A DNA stretch of 64,000 bases from Sesamum alatum (Eukaryota; Streptophyta; Magnoliopsida; Lamiales; Pedaliaceae): positions 10,436,136-10,500,135 of the forward strand of contig JACGWO010000013.1 in the NCBI GenBank assembly GCA_034509735.1, written 5' to 3'. The translations under genes were made by a program, and so were the position numbers. Position 1 is the first letter of the stretch. Every line of letters starts with the position of its first letter. A model generated the notes under the pieces. It ran no database searches. It was not told where the DNA came from and saw nothing but the letters and a program-made list of their open reading frames with translations. This document shows positions 10,234 through 21,316 of the stretch, piece by piece.

Positions 10234-11110
10234 CTTATTAAGTCAACCAGCTCATTGGCTCCTTCGGAGAGCGAGACAATAACCCTACTAAGTCAAGAGC
10301 GACATGAAGTGGACGTGGTGTGGGAAGAAGCCTTGACGGTGAAGAGCGTTCCATCAAGCTGGAAAGAAGGTCTGGAAGAAGATTGAGAATTTGGGATTTT
10401 GTCTCAAGACCGCAAGGAACCCCAAGGAAGCAAGGGTAATTCGAGCTAGGACAGCAAAGCTCATGATAATTGGAAGTAAGCTGCATAGGAGGGGTTTTTC
10501 TTACAAACCACATCTTGGATACATCGGCGGGGACTAAGCAGAGCATGATTAGGGAGGCTGCGTGATCACCCCAGAGGTAGAGTGTTAGCAGGCCAGGCCC
10601 CACAGGGGAGGACACCTCTGGCCTACAGAGCGTAAGTATGCATAGAGCTTAGTGAAGAACTCCGAGAATGCCAGGAACATGCCGGCGTCATTCACGCCCC
10701 AGCAGAGAGTATGAACCTTTGCGACACCCCGTTCTGACGGGCAGGCGGAAGTAACCAGCAGAGTAGTCTTCCAAAATTCGAGGACGAGGCTGGAGGTAGC
10801 TAAAGGAAGTTGGGTGGAAGGACACCCGGGAGTCCTAGGGGACTATCAAGCAACCCCGCGACGAGGCACGGGAGAGCACCTATTCAATCTAGTTAATGAG
10901 ACAGAGAGCATGGCCAAAGTGGACGCCAAATAAGCATGATTGTATCAAGTCGGAGAAAATGAACGAGAAGAAAATGTCCACATATGTGAAACGTTGCTAA
11001 GAAACATTTTTACTCAATGCTTTGTATCCCTTTCTGAATACTTTGTAACCAAGAAAAACGGTAATAAAATGTACACCTTTTCTTGTCTACTTGTTGTAGA
11101 TTCATTACTT
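10234..11110 (+). other. Non-coding remnant after the RNase H relic
   Basis: No frame is convincing. An inverted pair CCAGAGGT / ACCTCTGG lies at about 10571-10621. From 10930 the DNA changes to AT-richer sequence with an AATAAAATG motif near 11065, consistent with a 3' untranslated region. The integrase expected here in a Tat element was not recognised. Confidence 0.4.
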
Positions 11111-11119
11111 GCATTTTAT

Positions 11120-11750
11120 TTAGTGAGAGAGGGGAATGACCCTTCACATTTAACATTTTATTTAGTGAGAGAGGGGAATGACCCCTCACATGTAACACTT
11201 TATTTAGCAAAAAAGGGGGATGGCCCCTCACACTGACACTCTTGGAGGGGGATGGCCCCTTACATCGATATCTGGTATAAAAGAGGGGGATTGCCCCTCA
11301 TATTGACATATTTCATCTAAAAGAAGGGGATGACCCCTCACGTTAATATTTTACCTAAAAGAGGGGGATGACCCCATGCATTAATATTCTATCTAGAAGA
11401 GGGGGAATGCCCCTCACATTGAAAAGTTGGAGGGGGATGGCCCCTCACATTGAAAAGAGGGAGATTGCCCCTCATGTTGACACTTTATTTAAAAGAGGGG
11501 GTTGGCCCCTCACTATAATATTTCATCTAAAGGAGGGGGATGGCCCCTCATGTTAATATTTACCTAAAAGAGGGGGATGACCCCTCACTTTAGTATCTTG
11601 TTTGAAAGAGGGGGATTGCCCCTCATGCTGACATTTGATCCAAAAAGAGAGGGGTTGCCCTTCACCTTGATATTTAGTTCAACACTTGGCTTATAAGATA
11701 TTTAGTTTAATATTTTTCTTATAAGAGGGGGATTGCCCCTTACATATGAA
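11120..11750. repeat. Hairpin minisatellite, about 16 units of about 40 bp
   Basis: Each unit holds a self-complementary core of the form GAGGGGGATGGCCCCTC, with a GAGGGG stem, a short ATGA, ATTG or ATGG loop and a CCCCTC stem. AT-rich spacers of 20-28 bp, often TTTA.CTAAAA, separate the cores. Spacing varies between about 27 and 48 bp. The core is much better conserved than the spacer. It is embedded in the 3' untranslated region of the Tat-like element. Confidence 0.9.
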
Positions 11751-13000
11751 ATTTAGTTCGAGAAGAAACAACTTAATATAATGAGCAATGGAGGAACCAA
11801 GTTTGATAACATATGAAAATGAACCCTTAAGAAGTTCCCCAAAAATGATAAAGACCTCCCACAAAGGTCCAAGAGTGTTCCAACCAAGGGAAATTCTACA
11901 GAGCTTCCGAAAAAGCCCAACGGGACGCACCACGGTGCAACTTGACGCAACACGATATATGGTGTGACACAAATTCAACATGACGCGTCGCGATGCGAGG
12001 TGATACAAATGTGACGCGACGCAACGCAATGCAATCACAAATAGTCATCATAAGGGCAAGGTCCCCCTCGCCTCCATGGCGGCATACGAGGTTGCAACCT
12101 TATCTCCCTTTCTTGACGAAAGGCGAGAACGGACTCGCGAATCGCGCTTGCAAACACACTAAGCCTCTAGAAAAAATTTTTACAACTGTGGAGAGGAAGA
12201 CTTAGAAGAAAGGACCTCAAGAGGGGAATTGGCACCAAGATCCCGCGACGCCGGAAGAAACTCTTCAAAGTACGTGAAAGAATTAGGAGCAAAGTGGCTG
12301 ACGCGCGACATGGAGGTCTAAAACGGGGGGCTTGCGCTATCGAAGGAAATCGAGGAGTTTCAAACTTTTTCCTAGCTTTAATTTTTGAAAAAATCTAGCA
12401 AATCAGATGAACGTTCCTGGTGCCCTAAACCAAAACCACTTCGTGATCAAAACAGACCCCCGACGACGCCTCGTTGGACATTTTCTTAAAGTGTGTGACA
12501 TCCTAAAAATCTTTCGGACTGGCGAATTATTTCTATTTTTTCCAGATTAACGAAGGATGACTTTTGGAAGTCTAAAAGCGAAAACTATTGAAAGGAAAGA
12601 GATGAAGAGCCATATACTCAAACCAACTCGTTTCGACATTTTTTCTGGAATGTGGCAGAGACCAAGAAGACATATCGAACAAAGCAAGAGGAAGAAAGTC
12701 AGAAAATCCCACCGAGTTTACACATAAAAGACAAGGAATCCTAGCAAGGGAAGGATTTGAACCAAGAATAGTCTGAAAGGAGAAAGAGCCTGTATGAAGA
12801 AGGGACCCAAGAAGGAAGAAACCCTTGGCAGAAGTAGAAGAAGGGACAAGAAGAAAAAAGAGCCCCAGTAGAAGAAGGATTCGTGCCAAGAGGAATCCCA
12901 GAAGAGAAAGACCCTACATCACAAAGTAGCATCATCAAGAAGAGAAAGATGAATCAGAATCAAATTATCTGTTAGAACTTCCAAATTTTCCAGGAGCATT
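11751..13000 (+). other. Non-coding 3' region of the Tat-like element
   Basis: No coding frame is supported. From about 12590 to 12960 the plus strand is strongly purine-rich (many AGAAGAA runs). This makes long but meaningless open frames on the minus strand. Confidence 0.4.
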
Positions 13001-13015
13001 TGGAAGTTGGGGGGC
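13001..13015 (+). promoter_or_regulatory. Putative polypurine tract
   Basis: TGGAAGTTGGGGGGC is followed by CTAC and then TGCACGGGG. This fits the polypurine tract and 3' LTR start of a plus-strand LTR retrotransposon, with the LTR beginning at the TG at 13019. The far LTR end and target duplication were not identified. Confidence 0.45.
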
Positions 13016-13500
13016 TACTGCACGGGGACTCAAAACGACGTCGCGAGGCAAATAACTCTTATAGACTCTTTCAAAAGTAAGAAAAGTAACTTGTGTATCA
13101 AAATGAATGAGAGACCTTTACAAATGATTTCACCCCCTATTTTTAGTAAATTTCATGGGGTGAAAGTACAATATCGTCTGTCAACCGCCTTCAATCAACG
13201 GTCGAGATTTAACTGCTAAGGGTGCCTTGGTAATTTGGCATCACCCCACTAACCTACCTATAACTTCTACTAATAACTTCCACTACATGCATTTTCGTAA
13301 ATAATTGTACATTTGGGGGTATTAATTTCCTAGCACTATCAGTGGGCGTAAAGACAATATCGCCCCCCAACCGCCCACTAACTCCACTAACTCAGTGGAT
13401 GTAACCGCCGACCACCATGGGTAATTCGGTAATTTCATAATATTTCTCCGACAAATTATATTTTAGTCCCTTGGTTAAATTCCTGCACCATCAGTAGCAT

Positions 13501-14148
13501 ACTCCCATATTTGATCTTTTTGCCTTGGCATTTTGGTAGTCTCCTAAATAATTAAAAGCTCAAAAAAGGATTAATTTCATGGCAATAATTATATCTTCTA
13601 ATAGCTAGGAAGAAACTATAATTGATTTTCCAACCTAGTTAGTAAAATACATAAGTGGAATCTAACTACATGAAAATACAAGTTAATAAGAATTGTATAA
13701 AATTTTCCTAGCATACAAAAAAAATTACACTTCCTATAAACACAAATTCGTGTTATTATTATTTATTTCAGTTTTTTATTAGAAACTATGAATTGCATTC
13801 CAAATACACATTATATAATTAGAATTTATTAACAAGATCATGTCAGATATTAATTATTAAACATGAAATTATAAGTATGTATTCAGTAATTAAATTTTTC
13901 ATGCTCACAGGAAAAAGAATCAACACAGTACGTATTAATTATAAATACAGATATATCATGAATTTAACTGAATCAGAATATCATACCTGACTGAACTCTT
14001 TAGCTTTTTTAGAGGATACCAACTTTGCAGGGAGGGATGAATGTAAGCTGCCAAATATTTTTCTTTTAAAGAGAGAATAAGTGTAATGGTGAATAGAGTG
14101 GTTATTCAATAGCATCACTTTTAAAAAATTATGATAAAATTTTATGTT
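13501..14148. other. AT-rich intergenic DNA, nothing recognised
   Basis: No repeat boundary or coding frame is supported. It is the pre-insertion flank of Copia C. Confidence 0.5.
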
Positions 14149-14153
14149 GGGAT
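14149..14153. repeat. Left target-site duplication of Copia C (GGGAT)
   Basis: GGGAT immediately precedes the left LTR and is repeated at 40340-40344, directly after the right LTR. The pairing only works if the left LTR start has mutated from TG to TT. Confidence 0.85.
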
Positions 14154-14486
14154 TTTTATACAAAATACATAAAAACAAACATGATCTTAGAACTTCATAA
14201 TTTCACATAATTTTATAAAGAAGACATACCTTTCTCCATATTTGCTCTTGGTGTTGATCTTTCGGAATACGCTATAGAACTTTTGTAGGATGTTGGTTTC
14301 TCTCCCTTGACCCCTTCTTTGATGATGGAATTCTTTCTATTACTTTAATGTTATGACGTAGGGTAGAGAGAGGACCGAACTCCTCTTTATATAGGACATA
14401 AGATATAAGTGTACGGGTGCTTCCCATCAAAGCACCTTTTAGTTGAGTCACAACTCTACATTGAGTCACAACTAATGATGGAGTCA
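14154..14486 (-). repeat. Copia C 3' LTR, left portion
   Basis: This part matches 39876-40200. Shared words include TACAAAATACATAAAAAC, GACGTAGG.TAGAGAGAGG and CACAACTCTACATTGAGTC. It is interrupted after GGAGTCA by the CACTA terminus and continues at 34450. The first two bases are TT, where the other LTR has TG. A TATA box (TATATAAAG on the minus strand) lies at 14386-14393. Confidence 0.9.
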
Positions 14487-15125
14487 CGCTACAAAAAAAT
14501 ACGGGAATTGGAACGGGTATAGTCGACCATTCCAATGACCGTTCCAAATAGGAACGGTAAGTGGAACTGTTGTGGAACGAAAAATCGTTGATGATGTCAC
14601 TTTTGAGTTAATTGTGTGCCAATATGTGCCAACATATGTGTGCCAATATGTAAATCTATTACCGTTCCTAAAAAGGACCGAATATATTTTGGTATTCCAT
14701 TTGGAATACATGTGTGAAAGTTCGAACGGCTTCTCGACTTGGAACACTGACCGTTCCTTTATGTGTTCAAAACCCCGGTTCTACTTGGACCGATTGCTTG
14801 ACCGTTCCAATATGTAGTGCTATATGAGACCCTTTTACACCATGAGAAAAAATATAATGCAATGACCGTTCCAAATTGTGGGTATATAGAAAATGCAATA
14901 TTGTTACAATTATCGTTCCCAATTACCGCTCCAATTAGGAACGGTCGTATTTTGTGTTCCTCATACCGTTCCTAATATGCCCTAACGACTATATTACAAC
15001 GGTAAGATTACCGTTTCTATACCCGTGCCTGAGACCGTTCCTAAAGCTGGAATAACGGCTATATTTCAACGGCTAGTTTTGTGTTCCAAATAATATTTCA
15101 ATGCCCGTTCCAATATTTTCTATAT
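14487..15125. repeat. Left TIR and subterminal repeats of the CACTA element
   Basis: Many direct and inverted copies of GGAACGGT and ACCGTTCC occur here, the presumed binding sites of the TNP1/TnpA-type protein. Some form hairpins, for example ACCGTTCC, loop AAATA, GGAACGGT at 14538-14558. Confidence 0.88.
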
Positions 15126-15273
15126 ATATGTTCCCCTTTCTTTCTTATTGTTCTTATAATTACTCTCCAACTCATTTTGTTGTAACTCCCTTTGTTGATT
15201 CTTTATACGGAAAATCAAATATATCAATTACTTGCGCGAATTTTGCATTGATATTGATAGGTGTTTTGCTCAG

Positions 15274-15365
15274 GTAAGTATGCAAAATTCTATAATTGTT
15301 AGTTATATATATATATATATAATATTCTCGTCATTTAATTACGTATTGTTGTGAAATATACGTAG
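15274..15365 (+). other. Putative 5'-UTR intron of the TNP2 gene
   Basis: The donor CAG/GTAAGT at 15273-15279 and the acceptor ATACGTAG at 15365 lie just before the ATG at 15369. Size (92 bp) and AT content are normal for a plant intron. Confidence 0.55.
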
Positions 15366-15368
15366 GAC

Positions 15369-17831
15369 ATGTTAAGACAGTTGAGGAAATGGATATATGA
15401 TCGAGACGTCCTGGGTGTGACATTGAAGTTTGAGGACGGTGTTACAATATTTTTAGAATGCGCCCAGTCTCAGCGTGCATATATGGACGGGAACAAGATT
15501 AAGTGTCCCTGTCGAAAGTGCAATAACGAACGGTTCAAAACACCAGACGAGGTAAATTTTGATTTGTGTATGAAAGGGTTTATGCCATAGTATTATAATT
15601 GGACTTCGCATGGTAAGGAGAGGGTGCAGGAATACTTTGAAGCATTGACAGCGCACCCTGTGCAGCAGCAGCAAACGCCACCTGTTCAGGAGGAGGGTAG
15701 TTTGCATTAGGGTGATGCGGCTCAGATGGATTGGGCGTAGAGGATGGTATTCGATACCGTTGGGCCGTCTTTCTGGTCTTCGTACAACCAGGAGGGAACG
15801 GCTGATGATGGTACTCGGTATTGTCCATCTGATGTAGGTCCTAGTTCATATTACGATTCGGAGCCCTATGATTATGTGTCTAGCTTGTCAGACCATTTTT
15901 TTGATGTAGTTCATGCTGCGGACCAACCGTTGTGGAATGGCTACACCACCTCTCAGTTCGCGTTAATTGTCTCTTTGGTGAATATCAAGGCCGAAGGGGG
16001 TTTTTCCAAGCATACATTGATCGGTTATGCCAGTGGGCTGATACTGTATTGCCCCGCGATCACACTTTCCCCACCGATTATTACAATATGAAGAAATTGA
16101 TAAGAGAATTGGGTTTACCAGTTTAGAAGATTGATGCTTGCAAAAACGGTTGCATGTTGTACTGGAAGGACGATATTGATTTCGAATATCGCAAGTTCTG
16201 TGGAGACGCTAGGTACAAGCCCACCAGGGACAGAAATCCTAAACGCAAGAAGTCCCCGTATGCCATTCTTAGGTATCTACCGCTTACCCCTCGGCTGCAG
16301 AGGTTGTATGCGTCGGAGGCCACAGCAGAGCATATGACTTGGCATGCGAGCCATCAGACGGAGGAAGGATCCATGTGTCATTCGTCCGATGCAGAGATTT
16401 GGAAGCATTTTGTACGGACATATCCTGATTTTGCAGCTGAGCCTCGTAATATTAGACTTGAGTTGTGCACGGATGGGTTTGCATCGCACGGCCAGTATGG
16501 TAAAACTTACTCATGTTCGCCCATGATACTTACACCGTACAATCTCCCACCACGGAATGTGCATGAAGTCTGAGTATATGTTCCTAACGATGGTGATCCA
16601 TGGCCTATCGAATCCAAAACATCTTATCGATGTCTACTTGGACCCGTTGATCGAGGAGTTGTAGAATTTATGGCATGTGGGTGTACGTACGGACGATACT
16701 GCGACAAATCAGGCATTCATGATGCATGCTGCATTGATGTGGACAGTGAACGACCGTCCTGCTTATGGGATGGCGTCTGGATGGAGTACCGCCGGTGTTA
16801 TGGGGTGTCCAGTTTGTATGGAGAACACACGGGCATTCTATTTACAGCACGGTCAGAAGGCATGCTATTTTGATTGCCACAGGCAGTTCCTACCACCGAA
16901 TCATCCTTATCGCAGGAACAAGAAAGTCTTCACTAAAAATCGAATGGAGAGGAAGGTTGCACGTCTGAGGCTGATTGGAGAACAGATCCGAACCCGTGTC
17001 AATGCGTTTAGTGTGGCAGTCGAACAACCGTTGAGTGAACCGGAAGGCTACGATGTCGACCATAAGTATACGAAGAAAAGCATCATCTGGGAGCTTGAAT
17101 ACTGGGGAGCGCATATGATATGACACAATCTTGATGTTATGCATATTGAGAAGAATGTATTCGATAATATATTCAATACTGTGATGGACATCAAGGGGAA
17201 AACCAAGGACAATCTGAATGCACGGAAGGATCTCAAGATCATATGTAATCGGCCGGAGTTGAGGTGGACGAAAGGAGACCAAACGTGATGCCCAAAACGG
17301 TATATACACTGAGGAAAGAGTAAAAGAAGAAGATATATGAGTGAATTCATTGTCTTAGGTTTCCTGATGGGTATGCCTCTAACTTGGCCCATTGCGTCGA
17401 CATGTATTCATGCAGAAGTTGATTCCGATTGCCTTCCGTGAAATGCTTCCAGAGCACGTGTGGGGGGCCTTGACTGAAGTGAGCCTTCTATTCCAAATCC
17501 TATGCTCAACAACACTATATGTGGCCAAGGTAAAAGAATTGGAAGATAGTGCTGCCGCCATCCTGTGCAACCTCGAGAAAATATTTCCTCCTTCTTTTTT
17601 CAACTCAATGGAGCATCTAATTGTTCACCTTTGATATGAGGCGCGCGTTGGGGGACCCGTGCAATATAGGTGGATGCACCCATTTGAGAGGTAATTAATT
17701 AACTACTGTTAAATATATTATTTTTAAGTAGCAATTAATTGCATTTTAATAAATACTCGTATGAATAGATTCCTACGTGATTTGAAGAAAATGGTGAAAA
17801 ACTAAGCGCACGTCGAGGTGTCAATTGTAGA
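15369..17831 (+). pseudogene. TNP2-like CACTA transposase, 5' part
   Basis: Translation in shifting frames follows the TNP2 (Transposase_21) family. It begins with a transposase-associated domain at 15369-15620, seen in FLECA, the CPCRKC cysteine motif and TPDEVNFDLCMKGFMP. A VLPRDH...YYNMKKLIRELGLP segment follows at 16040-16120, then KNGCMLYW (about 16145) and the catalytic-domain start TDGFASHG (about 16470). The conserved MASGWSTAGVMGCPVCME stretch is at about 16765. The region at 17130-17830 has HNLDVMHIEKNV, LPEHVWGAL and SMEHLIVHL. Stops at about 15588, 15708, 15738 and 16125, and several frameshifts, break it. Copia B then cuts the frame at 17831 and the rest is at 27779-28989. The encoded protein would cut element ends in the nucleus. 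Confidence 0.88.
17827..17831. repeat. Left target-site duplication of Copia B (GTAGA)
   Basis: GTAGA precedes the left LTR at 17832 and recurs at 27774-27778, right after the right LTR. Removing one copy plus the element rejoins the TNP2 frame as S-I-V-E-A-Y. Confidence 0.95.
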
Positions 17832-18210
17832 TGAAGGACAAGCGGATCCGCCCGGGAGCGCGAGCGGAAGCGAGAAAAGCGAGAAATTGCGTAAATTTAA
17901 ATCTAATTCAAAATACGCGAATCCCAAGGGGTGTACCCTTGGGTGCTCAACCGGGCGTTCGATGTAGGATGTGTAAATATTAAAATATATATTTAAACAC
18001 ATAGGGCATAGCTATACAAATGAAATCAATCAAAGCGCAATAAAACCGTTACCTTTGATTGTTTAGCGTATGCTCCCGGCTACTAGCGTTGTTCCTTCTC
18101 CGGAATGCTCACGAAATCCAAACGTATGGATTCTCCAAAGGTGATCCACACCACACCGGAAGAAACACACGTTCTTCTTGCTAGAAAAGAACGGGTTTAG
18201 GAAGGAATCG

Positions 18211-18963
18211 GTTTAAGAGAAGAACACTATGAATTAGTGTTCTCTTAAACTTACTTTGTTCTTCTTCTTGATTCAAAATCAAGTGAAGAACACAAGTGTA
18301 AGAGAGGGAGGGAGCACGAAATTTTGAGAGAGAGGAGAGGATTTTTGTCTTCTCTTTTTCCTAGAAAAAGATGAATAATGAATCACTTATGCTAGGTGTT
18401 GTATATTCTAATATATATACATAATTAATGTGATTATTGGAATGTGTCTAGGTTCATCCAAGGATGTCTAGATTCATTCCAATCAATCACCATCAATTCT
18501 TCAATCAAGCCTACCAAAATTTATGGTATGATCAAATCATACCAAAAGAGAATAGCTTGATTGGAGTTGATTTGTCTCTTTCCAAAAGAGACAAGTCAAC
18601 ATACCACCTAGCATGCAACATGGCTGATTTTGCTTCCTCCGAGGGAGCATGTCGGCTATGTTTAATTAAGGGAAGAAGTCCAACTTCTTCCTATTCCAAA
18701 TTAGGAATTATTTCTCCTCTCGGGTATAATTTAACGGACCGGGTTTTATTGTAATCCAATTACGACGAACCCAATATTAAATCCAATTTAATGTCCACTT
18801 AAATTATTCCCGTTGATCTTTTAATCCAATTAAAAGATCCAACGTCTCAACATCTCAACTTTCCATATTTAATCGAAAATCCAATTTACCGATTAAATGA
18901 AAGCCCGATACAATATCGGCCCGTCCATCCAACGGACTTTCCCTTAAGTAATCCAATTACTTA
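18211..18963. repeat. Palindrome ladder in the Copia B LTR
   Basis: Each hairpin is given as arm, loop and span. CTTGATT, CAA, 18267-18283; CTTTTTC, CTA, 18354-18370; TGGTATGAT, CAA, 18524-18544; TTGTCTCTTT, CCA, 18572-18594; GGAAGAAGT, CCA, 18671-18691; GTAAT, CCA, 18751-18763; ATTAAAT, CCA, 18776-18792; GATCTTTTAAT, CCA, 18815-18839; CCGATA, CAA, 18905-18919; TAAGTAAT, CCA, 18945-18963. Larger nested stems also occur: 18211-18250 (GTTTAAGAG... with a 3-nt bulge), 18741-18772 (GGGTT/AACCC around a small hairpin) and 18868-18897 (TTTAATCG/CGATTAAA around AAATCCAATTT). The right LTR repeats the whole array. Confidence 0.9.
18408..18420 (-). promoter_or_regulatory. Putative TATA box of Copia B 3' LTR
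   Basis: The minus strand reads GTATATATATTAG. The same site is at 26121-26133 in the 5' LTR, where it would drive the genomic RNA. Most ladder hairpins lie upstream of it, and two to three lie downstream in the transcript leader. Confidence 0.55.
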
Positions 18964-20062
18964 TTTTATCCTTCGAGATTGATTCCAAGTCGATCTCTCA
19001 ACCTCCTCGGTGATTTGTGTGTGACCCTTTAGGTTCACCCTTAGCTAGACTTGGGCCCATGTCCCACAAGGGCCCGTTACCATGGGTGGCCGTCTAGCAA
19101 CGGTCCATGGCACTAGAGACTAGGTGAATTGGCTTGAACATTTAGGCGCCGATTCCGTACGGGTACGATCCTTCCGTCTACCATCTCCCGGCCTTAGTCT
19201 AGGGTATGAAATTGGGCGTCGGTTCCCATCCTTGACTAGGCATCTATGCTTAATACTCGAGACCACGTATGCTTCATTGCGTCGACACAGGAAACCATTC
19301 CCTGTTCGACCAACCACTGTGGCACCACAGCTTCAAACAGCATGAACGTGTCTCCGAGTGCATAGGAGATACCTCTGTCACATACTGACAGGGGACGGAT
19401 CCTCTTCTTGGAATCCACCGTCCTCGCTACACATTCTGACTGCACTGGACAAGGCTTATAATGATCATCTTACAGAATGATCACCTCTCACCAGATCCAA
19501 GATACAGCCGTCCTGTGCACGTGACTGCCATGATTCCTCAAGTATGAGGATTACTCCCGTACTATCGGAACCGGGGAAATCCAATCATACCGACCAAGCC
19601 TCCAAGGCTTCCATATGATGATCCCCGCGAGTCAGTCCAGTCGGCTCGACCCCAGTTGACCAACCCATCAAGATCGTGTAGGCGTCCCACGCCTGTCGCC
19701 GATGAAACACGGCACTCATCCAATGAACACGACTTTTGACGCAAGTCTCAATAGGACTCTCGATGCCCTGTCTCGAGGTCCTCGACTTGGAACGTTTCAG
19801 ACCCAACTCTTAATCAGTTGGTTTCATGACCACCATCCCATGCGTGGCCCAACTGCATGAGTTGTTATCCATGGTCTGTGGGTTTTGTTGCGATATAAGT
19901 TAAACACTGGTTTAACAAATGTAAGATGAGCGCAACAAAGAAGGTACCATTGGTGACGAACACTCATCTTATTCATCACATAATAATATTACATTCACAT
20001 CAAGTTGTCGGATAGGTTACAAATTGCCAAACCTATTGGCTTTCTGGTCACCTATTCTAACA

Positions 20063-20078
20063 ATCTCCCACTTGACCT
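20063..20078 (-). promoter_or_regulatory. Polypurine tract of Copia B
   Basis: The minus strand reads AGGTCAAGTGGGAGAT immediately before the 3' LTR (TGTTAGAATAGG). AAGTGGGAGA is the usual Copia polypurine tract. Confidence 0.85.
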
Positions 20079-20079
20079 A

Positions 20080-21316
20080 AAGACAATCACCCATTGACCT
20101 CGAACCTCTTATTCAGATGGTGAGTATGGGCAACTTGCGACATGGGCTTAGCAAGTGGATCTGCTATGTTTTCTGCGGAGCTGACTCGGTCCAACCGAAC
20201 GTCACTCCTGCTATCCATCTCTCTACGTAGATGGTAGCGTCTAAGAATATGCTTGGATCGTGATGAGATCTCGGTTCTTTTGCTAGCGCTATCGTCCCGT
20301 TGTTATCATAAAAGATAATTACAGGCTTAGCAATGCTAGGTACTACATCCCACCCTTGGATGTAGCTCATCAACCAAACCACTCCTTAGCAGCTTCCAAA
20401 GCCGCTATGTATTCAAAACTCTATGGTGGAGTCCGCCGTGGTAGCCTGCTTGGAACCCTTCCAAGTAACCACGCCACCATTAAGTGTGAACACATAACCA
20501 GACTGAGACTTGGCATCATCGTCATCCGACTGGAAGCTAGCGTCGCTATAGCCTTCTAGTGTCAACTCTCCACCACCGTAGATCAAGAACATGTCCTTAG
20601 TCCTTTTTTCAGGTACTTCAGGATAGTCTTGACTGCACTCCAGTGTGCCTTCCCAGCACACGACTGATATCAGCTAGTTACGCTCAAATTGAAAGCCACA
20701 TCAGGTCTAGTGCATTGAACAGCATACTGTATGCTGCCTACGGCTGAAGCATAGGGGATGTCCAACATCCTTTTAAGCTCCTCATCAGTCTTAGAAGACT
20801 GCTTCAACTTAATTCCATGCCTCATAGGAAGAAATCCTCGTTTTGAGTTCTCCATCTTGAATCTCTTCAAGAGTTTCTCAATGTACGAGAACTGGGCCAT
20901 TCGTAACATCCATCTAGATCTATCCCTGTAGATCTTGATGCCAAGGATGTAGGATGCCTCGCCCATATCCTTCATGGAGAATTGCATTGACAGCCAAGCT
21001 TTAGTGGTACCCAACATCTTAGCATCATTCCCAATGAGCAAGATGTCATCCACGTAAAGCACCAGAAATGCAACTGAGCTCCCACTGATCTTCTTGTATA
21101 CACAAGGATCGAACTCGTTCTTGATGAAATCATATCCCTATATGACTTCATCAAAACGTATGTTCCAGCTTCGGGTTTAACCCCTTTTGGTGGATCTGCT
21201 AGGGTCCAAACCTTGTTTGTACCCATCGAGTCCATCTCGGATTTCATGGCCTCAAGCCACTTGTCCGAATCGATGTCCGACATCGCTTCTCCGTACGTCT
21301 TTGGATCATTATCCAA
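20080..21316 (-). pseudogene. Copia B pol 3' part: deleted reverse transcriptase and RNase H
   Basis: After the integrase frame, an in-frame TAG at 21317-21319 is followed by the usual pre-RT segment (DSDKWLEAMKSEMDSM, WTLADPPKGVKP). At about 21160 the sequence jumps from that point directly to IRFDEVI and GYDFIKNEFDPC. About 110-130 residues of RT (the fingers and first half of the palm, with [10 protein letters not shown]) are therefore missing, and the reading frame changes. The active-site YVDD is present at about 21055. It is followed by FSMKDMGEASYILGIKI and KMENSKRGFLPMRHG, then by RNase H (EGYSDASFQSD, GYVFTLNGG, TTADSTIEFEY, FYDNNGTIALAKEP). RNase H has further frame breaks near 20665 and 20200. 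No active polymerase can be made. Confidence 0.92.

Larger units (their letters stand above)
9562..13500 (+). mobile_element. Ty3/gypsy element remnant, probable Tat lineage, 3' part
   Basis: The Copia A LTR ends at 9561. What follows reads on the plus strand as the 3' part of a different element. It contains an RNase H relic (10071-10233), degraded DNA that probably held integrase, an AATAAAATGTACACC-type 3' untranslated region near 11060, a hairpin minisatellite, a purine-rich stretch (12590-12960), a polypurine tract (13001-13015) and a possible 3' LTR start at 13019. Tandem repeats between pol and the 3' LTR are typical of Tat/Ogre elements. The right limit is uncertain. Two diverged copies of a roughly 190-bp segment (ACAATATCG...CAACCGCC) lie at about 13150-13440 and may belong to its LTR. 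Confidence 0.55.
17832..20062 (-). repeat. 3' LTR of Copia B (left copy)
   Basis: The LTR begins TGAAGGACAAGCGG and ends CTATTCTAACA. In element orientation U3 starts at 20062 and the LTR end is at 17832. It is near-identical to 25546-27773. It holds the palindrome ladder (18211-18963) and a TATA box on the minus strand at 18408-18420. Confidence 0.95.

Noticed and set aside
11120..11750. The GAGGGG/CCCCTC array as a CRISPR-like or terminator array
   Set aside because: Spacers are short, variable and themselves related. There are no cas genes and the setting is eukaryotic.
12572..12938. Open frames on the minus strand, leucine/serine-rich
   Set aside because: Produced by the purine-rich plus strand of the element's 3' region; no domain.
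14145..14153. TGTTGGGAT as the start of the left Copia C LTR
   Set aside because: It gives no target duplication. Starting at 14154 with a TG to TT change gives a perfect GGGAT duplication and matches the other LTR.
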